A stretch of DNA of 64,000 bases, taken from Phytophthora sp. 'mugwort' (lineage: Eukaryota > Oomycota > Peronosporomycetes > Peronosporales > Peronosporaceae). Positions 1 through 10,215 of this stretch are shown here, in pieces. The translations under genes and the position numbers were made by a program. The DNA is taken from the NCBI GenBank assembly GCA_033558025.1, contig JAUCEF010000007.1:8494001-8558000 (forward strand). The letters run 5' to 3'. The notes under the pieces are model-generated. The model saw nothing but the letters and a program-made list of their open reading frames with translations. It did not search any database and was not told where the DNA came from. The first letter of the stretch is position 1; the number at the start of each line of letters is the position of its first letter.

Positions 1-331
1 TGTTCCAACAAATAAGCGAGCCGGCCGCCAGGGTTCAACTCAGTGGCAGAATGAGGAAGGAGTTGCAGCTCAAGATGAAGCGCTTGGAGTTGGAGAGATT
101 AATAAAACCAAGTCAAAGATGCAGAGAAGGCCAATAGCAAAGCCGCACTACCCAGCTGCCGGGTGAAGCCAGCGCCTAGACGTAGTACTTTGTGGCGTCA
201 AGACAGTACAAAGGACGACATCCACCAGCATACGATTTCGTTGAAGGCCATAATGACGTGGGGAAAAGCACCGTGTGAGCCCAGCATGAAGGCAATACCT
301 GAGCAGACAGTAAATCAAATGCTGAAGCTGT
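1..331. other. No gene seen (left edge)
   Basis: This stretch lies downstream of the Crypton remnant. I see no protein-like reading frame, RNA gene or clear repeat in it. It may hold the 3' end of the element. Confidence 0.4.
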
Positions 332-2368
332 TTAATTAGTTGTGTGAGTTACCTCACGTGCTAAAGTACGCCATGATAGCTGCTCTAGCCTGCGTGATCT
401 TCCCTTGCCGGATGTGGACCTAAATGGTAAACGAGATTTCACCTGCTCAAAGAGAAGCCCAGCAGCTTCGGTAGAACGGCGTGCTCGGCCGACCTCCTCC
501 CTCGTTAAAAGAGATTTAATTACGAGCATCAATCGCTGTAGCTCGGCCAGACGAATCTTTGCCAATCTCGCCGCCATATCGAGTTTTGTGAGCAGTCTAA
601 GAGGTGGCTGGCCAACACACCAGCTCTGCCAGGTTACGCGAAGAGTTCCAGGCGGTAGTTTGAAGTCGTTAGGAACTCGATGGAAACTACCATTCCACGA
701 ATAAATCTCAGACTGTAATGGAGTAGCTGGAAGCACAGTGCTTGCGATGATTTGATCTGACATGTATGGCTACACTGATACAAACTAGACCGGACCAAAA
801 CAGAAGCAAATGCAGTCTCTATAGCCTCCGTGGTCATAAGCGATCCGTTAATATGGCGCTTGAGGGAGCGTTTAAAGTCCACGGTAAGCCCCCCTCGCAT
901 ATCCTCGACTTCTACTTTGTAGTCTGACAACGACACCATTATGCCTACGTGCGGAGGAATCCCCGTTGGAGTCATGAGATCACCTTCTTGGAAATTTCGG
1001 CAAGCAACATGTTGCCGTAGTCACTCCATTCAGTCGCATTACTAGAGTTGAATAGTGGTGTGGCAAACAGTAAATGTGTGGAGGCAATGATTGCGGCAAA
1101 AAATACTTGTGGTACAGTATCGAAGCGAGACCAAACTGGCAGACCATATTCAAACTCGGCGGTATACCGGGGAAAATCGATGACATGGCGGTTTCAATAT
1201 GATGCAGTAGTTTCGGCCATTCATCATCTTGTACACTATGCAAATCGAAAATGGTGGCAGTGTGGCAAATCAAATGGAAGCGCCGCAACATAGCGACCAA
1301 CGATCATGTCGCCGGCGGCCGCGAACCTGACGTACTTATCCTGAACACCGGGAAGAGTCCATCCAGCTGAAGACAAATCGATGCTGCTGAGGGCATGACG
1401 TAGAACAACTACTCACGTACGTAGCAGCACCTTTCCGTGCTGAGTGTGTTCCAAAGTTCGCAGGCTCTAATCCAAATCCCGCCAAAACTGCTCGAACAGT
1501 TTCACTACCAAGCACATTCTTCAACACTTTGAGAAATCGACTGTACTGGTTGCTACCAGGAAATACTTTACCGGCCTGGTCAAATCCAAAGACAGCAAAA
1601 TAAATTCCTAGTCCTAAGACAGGACAAATTTCAGGCATTGTCGGGTTCTCGTGCACATGACCAGGATCCCGCAGACGGCTTCCATCCTGATCATTTTTCA
1701 TGTGCGCGAAGGTAATCGCTATTGAATCTTTACGCCACGTGATATGAGCATGTAGAATTGATTCTGTGCTCTTTGCGCGACACATTAGGTTCCATCAAAC
1801 GAAGAGAAGCGAATGGCCAAACAAATCATGATTTCTGGTTGACTGCAGCATTGCCTTAACCTGCTCTGAACATCGAAAAGCTGAACGGCTCCTTCCCCTC
1901 ACAAAGACGCTCATTACTCCCTTCAGCTATTCTAGTCACAGTATGATGGAGTCCCTTGAAAAAGCGCCGCATCTGAGAGTCAAAATCTCAAGGCCGGTCG
2001 AATTCTGTAGTTGTGTACAAGTATACTAACGCTGAGCGTACATTGCCAAACGTAGACTTGCCCGTCACCCTGCTTCGTTCCATCGCCGGAGATACCGCAT
2101 ACAAACTTGAGTAGACAAAACATTCAAGTCTATAGGGATTTCCATACGCTCTAGATAGAACCACTCAGCTGGTGAACCCCACAAACTCGCCTCTGGGCCC
2201 TTGGAGCAGGCGAAACGCTTCTGAAAAGAGAAGTACTTGACGATCTGCATCCGCATTACAGTACTTCCACTCCACAAAGCGAGAAAGGGCTCGGAGGTAG
2301 GCGTACTTGGTGTTCTCAGCCGTCGTATTGCTCAGCACTTCCTCAGCACGCGCATCGAGATCCTCCAT
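332..2368 (-). mobile_element. Decayed Crypton-like tyrosine recombinase element
   Basis: Several minus-strand reading pieces line up in order as one broken recombinase. The N-terminal part (2368-2165) has a helical core-binding-like segment with TKYAYLRALSRFVEWK. A shifted frame (2277-2065) continues it. The piece at 1785-1336 carries the catalytic-domain signature FGTHSARKGAATY, the H-x-x-R box of Crypton tyrosine recombinases. The last piece (763-332) has WNGSFHRVPNDFKLP followed by a W-x-x-W segment, resembling the GCR1_C-type DNA-binding tail that follows many Crypton recombinases. Stops and frame changes between the pieces (for example near 1850 and 1300) mean it is no longer functional. 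No terminal repeats are seen, as expected for Cryptons. The family call rests on the HSARKG motif plus the tail; DIRS-type is less likely because no reverse transcriptase is present. Confidence 0.7.
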
Positions 2369-2508
2369 CGCGATGTGTGCTTCTTCAATTCGTTAGAAAT
2401 TAAAATAGAAACTCTAAGATTTCTAAAGCCCCCTCGTTCGTTTTGCACGGCGAATTCCTTTATCTATACATTTGTAAGGTCGCGCTACGGTATTGAGAAT
2501 CCGTTTTT

Positions 2509-3281
2509 CTATTTGTTTTTACTGGCCTCGACCTGTACCGCGAGTAGACACATCCGCTCAAAGTCTTGATACGTCACCTAACATGATAAATACTGTAATT
2601 TAGAATATTTATCGTGAAATCGCAAATTTCCTCCACAATAAACCAACGCACACGTCCGTCGCCATCTCGGTCTGCTTCGCGAAAGACGCGCAGCAACATC
2701 TCGTGGTTGGCGAGTGGTAGCGCCACCTCGCACGCCTTCAACGTCACAAAGGAGAGTATTCAGTGAGCACATCTTGACAGAAGTGAACGGGACGGCAACG
2801 TGGCCACTTACCTGCTGGAAACTGCGCAACGAAATGAACCCTTCGGCCCGTAAGTCTAGCGCCTTGAAGAGCCTCCTCACGTCCTCTAACAAGTCCGTCC
2901 TGGCCAGCCGCGTCTTCATTACCGTCACGAACTCGTCCAGTGTGATGCGGAGCTCGTGTCCCTGACCGTCGCAGCCTTGGAACATCTGCGTCAGTAGCAG
3001 CTTCACATCAAGTCGTTAGTTTTAGTCTGTTGTCCCATCTACTTGCATCAGTACCGCTCTCACTTTAGACGGACGAACTCCTAGCGCCGCCGCCACACCG
3101 CACTTGATGTCGTGTGCCGCTAAAAACCCTTTCCCCGCACCGAAAACAACACACAGAATATGAGCCCCCTTTCTGTATCCATACGTCTACGCCTAAGCAG
3201 CGCCTTGTCACCTTTGCCGTCGCGGTCGGCCCATGCGAAACACTTGCGCGCGAAGACCAGTTGATCTCGCTCACTCGTCAT
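2509..3281 (-). CDS. Centrin-like EF-hand calcium-binding protein, five exons
   Basis: Joining 3281-3212, 3119-3043, 2985-2812, 2735-2652 and 2577-2509 keeps frame at every junction and gives 157 residues, the size of a centrin/calmodulin. Four EF-hand units are visible. The last is canonical (DRDGDGRVTYQDFE). The first (ADRDGK...HDIKCGVAAALG) and third (LDLRAEGFISLRSF) are degenerate, and the second (CDGQGHELRITLDEF) has an enlarged loop. All introns are 42-92 bp, with GT donors and AG acceptors. Only loop 4 clearly keeps all calcium ligands, so calcium binding may be limited to the C-terminal lobe. Centrins act at basal bodies and flagellar roots, which suits a zoosporic organism and the nearby B9-domain gene, but this protein is divergent and could be another caltractin-like EF-hand protein. 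The exact third acceptor (2986 or 3001) is the least certain junction. Confidence 0.75.
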
Positions 3282-3479
3282 TTATTGTTGTAATTTACCG
3301 CCGATCTTTCTAAGGACGTTGAAGCTGAAGTATTCAACGCCGTTAAGTACGGTTCTGATGTATCGCATTTTATCCAATCAGTGCTATTTTTTGCTGACCA
3401 CCTCTAGCAGCCTCCCATCCGTTTTCTTCCTACAACAGTGAGAAAGACGCCACCTCGTCCGAACTGCGAGTGATCCGTT

Positions 3480-3974
3480 ATGTCTGGGTTGCGTGCCGCT
3501 GCCCGCTGCGTCTTGGGCGCGTCTCGGCGTGCACTGCGACCAAACTCTGTGCCGCAGCTGATGGCGCGTCGTGCCTTTATGTCGACACGTTCGCCCGACG
3601 CGCTGTTCCAGATGCCGTCCTTCCCTGTGCCCGAAGACCCGGCGATGTGGCAGAGCAAGTACCCGCGCGCGGATCCGTCGCACATGTGGAAGGTGGGCTC
3701 CTTCCCGCTGCTGAGCGAGCACAAGGATGCGGACGAGGACGACGCCGCGCTGGCCTGCTCCGAGGACCTGTGGGACACGCCCGGCATGCTCAGCTCGCTG
3801 CAAGACAACCTGCCGCTGCGCGACACCGACGGCCCGCGCGACGTAGACGCGCTGCTGCGCCAGATGGACGGCTACCTGGCGGATAGCGTGGTCAAGAAGC
3901 GGCGAAAGAAAATGAACAAGCACAAGCACCGTAAGCGTAAGAAAGCACTGCGTATGCGTACCAAGAAGAACTAG
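3480..3974 (+). CDS. Mitochondrial small-subunit ribosomal protein mS38 (AURKAIP1/Cox24 family)
   Basis: This is a single exon of 164 residues. The C-terminus has the hallmark block KRRKKMNKHKHRKRKKALR, the conserved end of mS38/AURKAIP1/Cox24 proteins, which binds rRNA near the decoding site of the mitochondrial ribosome. The N-terminus (SGLRAAARCVLGASRRALR) is rich in Arg and Ala and lacks acidic residues, like a mitochondrial presequence. The centre is acidic and not conserved. An overlapping frame from 3470 is a shadow, because only the 3480 frame carries the family motif. The next gene on the same strand starts about 320 bp downstream. Confidence 0.85.
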   Translation: MSGLRAAARCVLGASRRALRPNSVPQLMARRAFMSTRSPDALFQMPSFPVPEDPAMWQSKYPRADPSHMWKVGSFPLLSEHKDADEDDAALACSEDLWDTPGMLSSLQDNLPLRDTDGPRDVDALLRQMDGYLADSVVKKRRKKMNKHKHRKRKKALRMRTKKN

Positions 3975-4295
3975 GTGAGGGACGTTAGCGAACTCTGGAG
4001 AGGAGAAACTGGATTGTGGGCTAGAGTGGAGACTGATAGAGAACTCCATAAATACATTCTACACACACGTAGTGCTTTGTATCTTTGTAGCGCTGAGAGG
4101 AAGGTGGAAATACACAGGCAATTTGGTTCAAGCATGCAGGTGGTAAAGGAGATTTTGCATTTATGGTTTGTTTGGCCATGTTCTGGTGGTTTTTTGATGT
4201 TGTGGCCGCTGCCGTGCGTCTCCTCGACGAGGTGGCTCTTGACTTTGTCTCTTATTCTCCTAGCAGTCAAGACACGTAGGAGCCGTCGCGACAAG
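3975..4295 (+). other. Leader region between mS38 and the B9D2-like gene
   Basis: It is open in the B9D2 frame, but its translation has no recognisable domain and is unlike the Lys-rich extension that follows. It is best read as 3' end of mS38 plus promoter and 5' leader. An alternative start further upstream cannot be excluded. Confidence 0.4.
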
Positions 4296-5885
4296 ATGCT
4301 CAAGAAACTGGCGTCGCCCAAGAAGCGGGCAGCGTCGAGCGGGACCTTCGACGCACCTGATGCCGCAGGATTTGGTCTAAACTCGACGGCGACATCTCCC
4401 GAGAAGAAGAAAGAGCCCAAGGAGAAAGACAAACCAAAGCCTAAGCCTCCCAAGGAGAAGAAGAAGAATGATAAAGTGAAGAAGCCGGAGACTGATCCAG
4501 TAAGTTTTGAAGAGACCGAGACTAAGGAAGCTGGCAACGCTGATGTTGCTGCTCCTGAAGCGAAGACTTCAGCGCCACAAAAATCCATCGCACGCACGTT
4601 TAAGCGGAAAACGCTTTTTGAATCGGACCATGCGCCAGAAGAGCAAACTCCGACCAAGAAACCTCTTGCATCTCCGAAGAAAATGTGTGTTGCACCTATG
4701 TTCGTTAGCAAGGTTCAAAATTGTAAACTATTCACTGACTTTTTCTATGCTGCTGCTAGGCTGACAAAGCTCCCAAAGCCGGAGAAGAAGCCCAAGCTAG
4801 TGGACAAGAAGCGAGAGACGAAAGCTCACGATGAAGCTCTCAATCCCAGTGCAGACCCTACGATTACCAAGAAGGATCCACTCACCCCGCCAAAATCTGA
4901 CGTATCAGCAGAGTCGTCCAAGCGCAAAAGCCGCTGGAAAATTCCCGAGATGAAACATCACAATAGCTCCAAGGCACCGACCAACCAAAAGGAGCTCAAC
5001 GATCCGATCCACGCAGAGGAGAAAGTCCCAGCGTCTACCAAGTCTCCAATACCTTCTACGCTCGAGAACAATGGTAGTCGTGAGAGCTCTCCCTCTCCTC
5101 GCGTTCGAAGCAAGAGAAATACGAAAAGTACCAAAGGTAAACGGGATAACCGTCAAGCATCCGCTGATAGCTCTAGCGGCGACAGTGAGCAGGAAAATCG
5201 GACGAATGTTTTGTCTCCACTGCGTCGACACAAGCCAGATTCCGACGATATGTTGCCGATACCAGATTCTCCGTATAACACGTACCGAGCTCAGAAACGA
5301 CTGATACAACTCGACGTACCGCCCGCATACCAACCTGAAGTGCATTTGATCGGCGAGATCGTCAGTGGCCATGGATTCGGAGCTGCTGGGGGCTTGACTT
5401 GCAAATGGCGTGTCGAGTATGGCAGCAGATGGAGTCACATCGCTGGAGATCAGTTTGGCCAAACACAACTAGATTACCCGTCGACAGCACCATGGACATC
5501 GGATCCAGACGTTGCTGTGTGGTCTCACCCGATTGACTTGCATTTCGCGACTTCAGCCTTCCAGGGATGGCCGAAGTTGCTTTTCCAAGTGTGGAGGGCA
5601 GACGCCAACCTGAAATTAAACGTGATCGGGTATGGTTTCGTGCCGGTGCCTTTTGCTGCAGGTCAGCACAAGCTCTGGGTTTCATTGTGGCGTCCGCTCG
5701 GCACTACAAAGGAAGAGCTGGATGTACAGCTTCTTGGACGAACTCCAGAGCTTAAGAGTGATGACGTCCTGTTTAACGCAGCATGGTCAGAACGATGTCG
5801 ATTGCGGACAGTCTCAACCGGAAGAGTTCTTGTTCACATTGGAGTGCTCCTTCGGCACTTTCAGGCTGGTGTAATTAATGCGTAG
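4296..5885 (+). CDS. B9D2: B9-domain protein (B9D2-like) with a long lysine-rich N-terminal extension
   Basis: The last ~180 residues form a complete B9 domain: EVHLIGEIVSGHGF, CKWRVEYG, GQTQLDYP, VWSHPIDLHFATSAFQGWP, LLFQVW, GYGFVPVP and a closing V-x-I-G-V-L-L-R-x-F. This matches B9D2, a subunit of the MKS/B9 complex in the ciliary transition zone. The first ~320 residues are Lys/Pro/Ser-rich and low-complexity; animal B9D2 is about 175 residues. The frame stays open through 4685-4759 (75 bp), but gtgtgt...ctattcactgac...tgctag there looks like an intron; removing it leaves the frame intact and gives 504 residues. The ATG at 4296 is chosen because it begins the Lys-rich extension. The in-frame codons upstream (3975-4295) look like leader. 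Expected location: base of the zoospore flagellum. Confidence 0.82.
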   Translation: MLKKLASPKKRAASSGTFDAPDAAGFGLNSTATSPEKKKEPKEKDKPKPKPPKEKKKNDKVKKPETDPVSFEETETKEAGNADVAAPEAKTSAPQKSIARTFKRKTLFESDHAPEEQTPTKKPLASPKKMCVAPMFVSKVQNCKLFTDFFYAAARLTKLPKPEKKPKLVDKKRETKAHDEALNPSADPTITKKDPLTPPKSDVSAESSKRKSRWKIPEMKHHNSSKAPTNQKELNDPIHAEEKVPASTKSPIPSTLENNGSRESSPSPRVRSKRNTKSTKGKRDNRQASADSSSGDSEQENRTNVLSPLRRHKPDSDDMLPIPDSPYNTYRAQKRLIQLDVPPAYQPEVHLIGEIVSGHGFGAAGGLTCKWRVEYGSRWSHIAGDQFGQTQLDYPSTAPWTSDPDVAVWSHPIDLHFATSAFQGWPKLLFQVWRADANLKLNVIGYGFVPVPFAAGQHKLWVSLWRPLGTTKEELDVQLLGRTPELKSDDVLFNAAWSERCRLRTVSTGRVLVHIGVLLRHFQAGVINA

Positions 5886-6080
5886 CTGCTGCTCTGATAG
5901 CCAGTAGATGGCATACAAGAAAACCAAGTACTGTTCAGCGAATAAATGGTACGATCAAAACTGCACATTACCATCAGTGTCTTGCTATCGCTGCTGAATG
6001 GGTGATATCTGTGCGCCTTCATAAAAGTGTAGTGGTGCATGTTTTCCCCAATAAAATACAATCGTGGGCACGGAGCCAAT

Positions 6081-9000
6081 TCAGCTACTGCCGGTAGTCG
6101 TCTGCGATTCGAGTTCGTACACGAGTCGGGAGATCCGAAATGGGTTGCCTTTAGTACTCAGTAAGCGCTCGTCGTTGGAGATTGCTTCGATACTGCTGTC
6201 GGAGAAGTCTGCGACAGGAACAAAAAATATAGTGTCATCTTTTCATCGAATGTCAGGAGAAAAAACTTAAAGCGTACGTTGTCGAAGTTGTCTTGAAGTC
6301 AAATGACCTCTGGCTAGCTTGAAGAATAGTTTCGCACTCTCCACCTTCTCTAACTCCTCGACGTGAATTGATTCCTCAGACAAGACTTCGTCTTCACCCG
6401 CGCCAACCCGCAGCTTTTTAGTCGACATTAGCAAAATCTACGCATTTATACAGATACGTTGTTAGCGATTCACACGCTAGGGATGCATACCTCAACAAGT
6501 GAAAGAAACTTGTACCTGGACACCGGGAAATGACCGAATTATACTCAGTACAAACACCTCCAATGCTGGAAGGACGACGTCGCAACCGTCCAATACCAGA
6601 AGTGTGGTCGGGTAATGTATGGGATCCGTCCTACAAACAGCAACTCGTTAACTCCACTTCAATAGACTATACACCGTTTTTCTTGAATTATAGAACGTAC
6701 TCTGGGAGTGATCGCAGAAGAGTTTCGACCCCTTCGATAACTTTTGGTAAAGGATCTTCGCGCTGACTGTTAGACTGTGTGCATTCATTGTCTTGCGAGT
6801 CAGTCAAAACGGGGTTTATACCGTTCTGAATGTATTCCACCAACTTGTCCACAGCAAAGTAGTGGACTCCATTTCGATATCCTCTTGTGCGGTACGACGT
6901 TTTCGCAACATGAATGGCAATTGACGACTTTCCGACGCCTCGAGGCCCAAATATGTTGCACACTCGAACCTTTTGTGCCAGAGCTGCCTTGACCTGATCA
7001 TCAATAGTACTGGAGCTCAGTACTTGCACTCGAGAATTACAATCGATATAATGCAATCGGTACCTTTCTGACTTGGGCATCTCTGCCAAGAAAGTGCGTT
7101 GCCAGAACGGGAATAAATGGCGCGTTTAGTAAGGCAATCACATTTCTGTCGGTAGTCACAGCATCCGTAATGGGAGACCCAATCTGAACGTTGTGCCGCT
7201 TTAAGCTCGGCAGCATTTTACAAATTTGATCTGCTGGCCGTATAATAGGTAGCAAATCATTGAGCGCCACGAATTCTGCCATAGTGTAGCTTTTCTCGAG
7301 AGAAAATCCTTTTAGTAATCCAGCAAAAAGTGCTCTGATTCATGATTCAGGCACATTCCGTGTCAGAAAACAGTCAACCGGGTGAAAATAATCATGCAAA
7401 TTTAACGGTACCGTATGAAGGCTGTAACACGCAATGAGTGCTGGCTGGCAGAGCTCAGGAAGCATACGTGAGGAGCCCCACACTCTGCAAGCAGATAAGC
7501 TAAAAGAACAACCGAACGTGTAAGTAGCTCACCTAACAATCAGCATTATACTAGCCGAGGCTCTTACCTGGTTCTAACGAAGGTGAAATGACGATGATAA
7601 GCTTTGTCATACTGTGGTTTGCTGTTTCAAACCAATTTAGTTAACGCCTCACCAAACAAAATAACCACTTACTGAATGAACGTAACGTACCTTCGGAGAA
7701 GAGTTGAAGAGCATCATTTCTTTCGAGACGGGCTGACAAACCGCTGGGAGCTTCAACTACCAAATGGTCCTCGTCTCCTCCACCGGAGTAAAATACCACA
7801 TCACTATCATCATTTAAAGCGTCTTCTATTGACTCCGTAGTCGCACAGTGGTACGACGAAGCCTGTACAGGGTTACTTGTTAGTATAGTCCATATAAATA
7901 CGTCGTCTATGCAAATATACTGACGTCAAACGTGCGGATCGATGCAAAAGCCGACAAAACTTCCGATAACTCTTCACGGTAGTCAAAGTTTGCTTCCTGC
8001 ATAGAACGATTAAATGTAAGTGAATACAACTGGAAATTAAACATACCGTAAAGCTGACCAACCTCAAGAGGTTGGCTTGACTCTGAGAAATCTTGAGTGG
8101 ATTGATCAGCGAATAAAATAGTCTGCACGAAATGCGGAAAGTGATCAGTTCACAAATTCAGCCTCATTATATGTCACCCACCAAAACGCTTTCAACATAC
8201 GCATCGAATCTTCCGCGTCAAAATAGGAATTTGCTGAACTGGCTTCGCTGTGCTCGTCTCTACTTCCTTTTTCATCGATACCCGAGCGTCTGCTGGAGTA
8301 AACGACCCCGTTGGTATTTGGTGGCGCATCTCATGTGCAATAGCTCGATCTGGTATTGTGGTGGGAGGCAGAGCGTCCGATTCCAGTACTAGAGATAACC
8401 CGTGGCGATTACTTACGTCCAGTAACTCGCACGAGAATTTGTCGCTGGGTCTGACGAAACGACCATCGTGTCTGCTTTTCCTATCCCTTCTTTTCGTTTT
8501 TTCAGGCGGTGGGTCCGACCGAACCAGCTTGTACTCTAGCGAGATATCATCCTGTTAGAAGGGACCACAAGTTAGCCTAGCACACAGCCAAACAAATAAA
8601 GCCGAAGTTTGTGCGCACGTCATCTCGTCGAATCCGCAGCAGCGTGACTATATCGCCCAGTTCCAATTCCTGAGACTGCCCACTCTTGAGTTGTACTCCA
8701 TTTACCCGAATTCCGTTGGTGCTTGTGTCTTCGACTCGCACTTTAACGCTCATTGTAACCGATTTATCTCGTAACGCCACGTTTTCAACGTGGATCAAAC
8801 AGTGGCGGCGACTCAAGTGAGAGAGCATCCCGCCACGAATGTTGTCACCGAACACATCCTGAAACTGATCTCGTCCCAGCATAATTGGGCTTGGCTGATG
8901 AGCCAATACTATTGTGTACAAATTGAGCAGCTCCATCCGATCCCGCTCAACTTTTGTGAGGCTGTTGGCGAGGCCATCGCAGAGAGTTAACACAACCGTC

Positions 9001-10215
9001 TCTTCCAGATTATTTTCCGTGACAGAAAGATCTCCAAGTTTTTCCTCAGAGAAAGAAACCTCCGGATCGGGGATGTCAGGACCGGGAATGCCCATCAGCT
9101 CTTCGTCGCTAGAGACGTCATCTGCATCAAACGATAGGATCGGGGCTTTGACCACATTGTTTCGCATCCCATCTGAGTTTACCACTGGAGTACTCATCCC
9201 TTTACCTGGTTCTAGGTTTCGTCGTTGGTTAAACGGGAATGGTTGCCTCTTAGTAACCTGCTTCGATGAAGGTGCCTGCAGCCGTAAACAACAACGTGAG
9301 CTCAAGTCTCATCTAAAGCGAACTAAGTTCCAGTACCGTTCAACTTACAGTAGTGGATGCAGCGGTGGGGACTCGGTACGGGGTGGTTAACGATCCAAAC
9401 GCAAGATTGTTGCTGTTATCCTGCCCTCCTGCTCCCAAAAAGTGAGAAATCTGCAGCAATAGCCAACAACAAAGCCCGTAAGTACGAGCTGCCAGTACCT
9501 TTTCTGCTACATCAAGTACCCTCATTACCGTCGGCAGTCCGCGATCCACGCGTGTGTTCTCTCCAGCTGGCTTCATCATCCCGGGCCTAGCCATCAGTAT
9601 AGGACTCTTCTGCTCCTGATTGACTATAGGCGAGACTCCTGGCCCTATCGTCCTGGCTGCGATGACCCCGTCTAGTCTTCTCAGATGGGCGGGCGGACTG
9701 GTCTTTGGCTCGGGTACATGTCCTGGTGTACCCAGCGGTGTTGGGATCGCGGGTCTGCTTTGGCCCTGCGTGCCTCCTAGAGGGAACATGGGCCGTCCCA
9801 GCCCGCCTGCTGCCTTCTTCATTTCGAACGGACTGCCTAAGAAAGGTGCGTTGCCGCCCGACGGGGTCCGTGCCGCGTCCGCGTCGTTTGTGAATGGCGC
9901 CAGTACCCTCAGCGCGGGTGACACGGGACCCGAGAGAGCTGTGAGCTTAGCCACAAACTGGGCCGGCGACTCGCCCAGATCCTGGCTCAGGCGGCGGCTC
10001 TTGACGGAGCCCATGACTCGTCCGCGGCCCGGTCCGGTGCCCGCGATGCCCACGTGACCGCCCACGAACGTAGGCAGCCCCACCTGCGCATCCAGTAGCC
10101 GAGGACTGATGTTCTCGCTCTCGGACAGCGCGCGCGAGGTGTCATGGCGCTCGTCATCGTCTTCATCATCTAGAAGACGCTTGCGGCGCCCCAAGACCGC
10201 GTCGGGTACCTCCAT
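6081..10215 (-). CDS. FHA - CHAT-like - STAND NTPase multidomain protein, many exons
   Basis: Exons run from 10215 leftward. The first (to about 9500) is a Gly/Pro/Ser-rich disordered N-terminus beginning MEVPDAVLGRRKR. A 48-bp in-frame intron (starting gtactggc) and a second exon to 9349 follow. Exon 9275-8589 holds an FHA domain: IMLGRDQFQD, LSRRHCLIHVE, VEDTSTNGIRVNG. Exon 8551-8417 is basic. Exons near 8388-7700 continue to DVVFYSGGGDED. Short exons at about 7625-7325 join as LIIVISPSLEP, AYLLAECGAPHVCFLSSA and VTAFIR/ALFAGLLKGFSLEKSY, a CHAT-like caspase-fold pattern. Then FLGRDAQ is followed by a P-loop (GPRGVGKSSIA), Walker B (LLVLDGCD), ILLMSTKKL and GNPFRISRL, the order seen in STAND/NB-ARC NTPases. 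The stop is at 6081-6083. FHA domains bind phosphothreonine; STAND proteins are NTP-dependent signalling switches. The junctions near 8388 and 7080 are not resolved, so it could be two genes. Confidence 0.68.

Noticed and set aside
3384..4049. Long minus-strand frame over mS38
   Set aside because: It is an Arg/His-rich shadow of the mS38 gene, whose C-terminal family motif proves the plus strand.
7330..7480. Apparent in-frame TGA in the CHAT-like region (frame reading ALIACYSLHTVP)
   Set aside because: A different phase with an intron (donor gtaccg, acceptor aatcag) joins FIR to ALFAGLLKG without a stop, and both sides then look like a CHAT domain; no nonsense mutation is needed.
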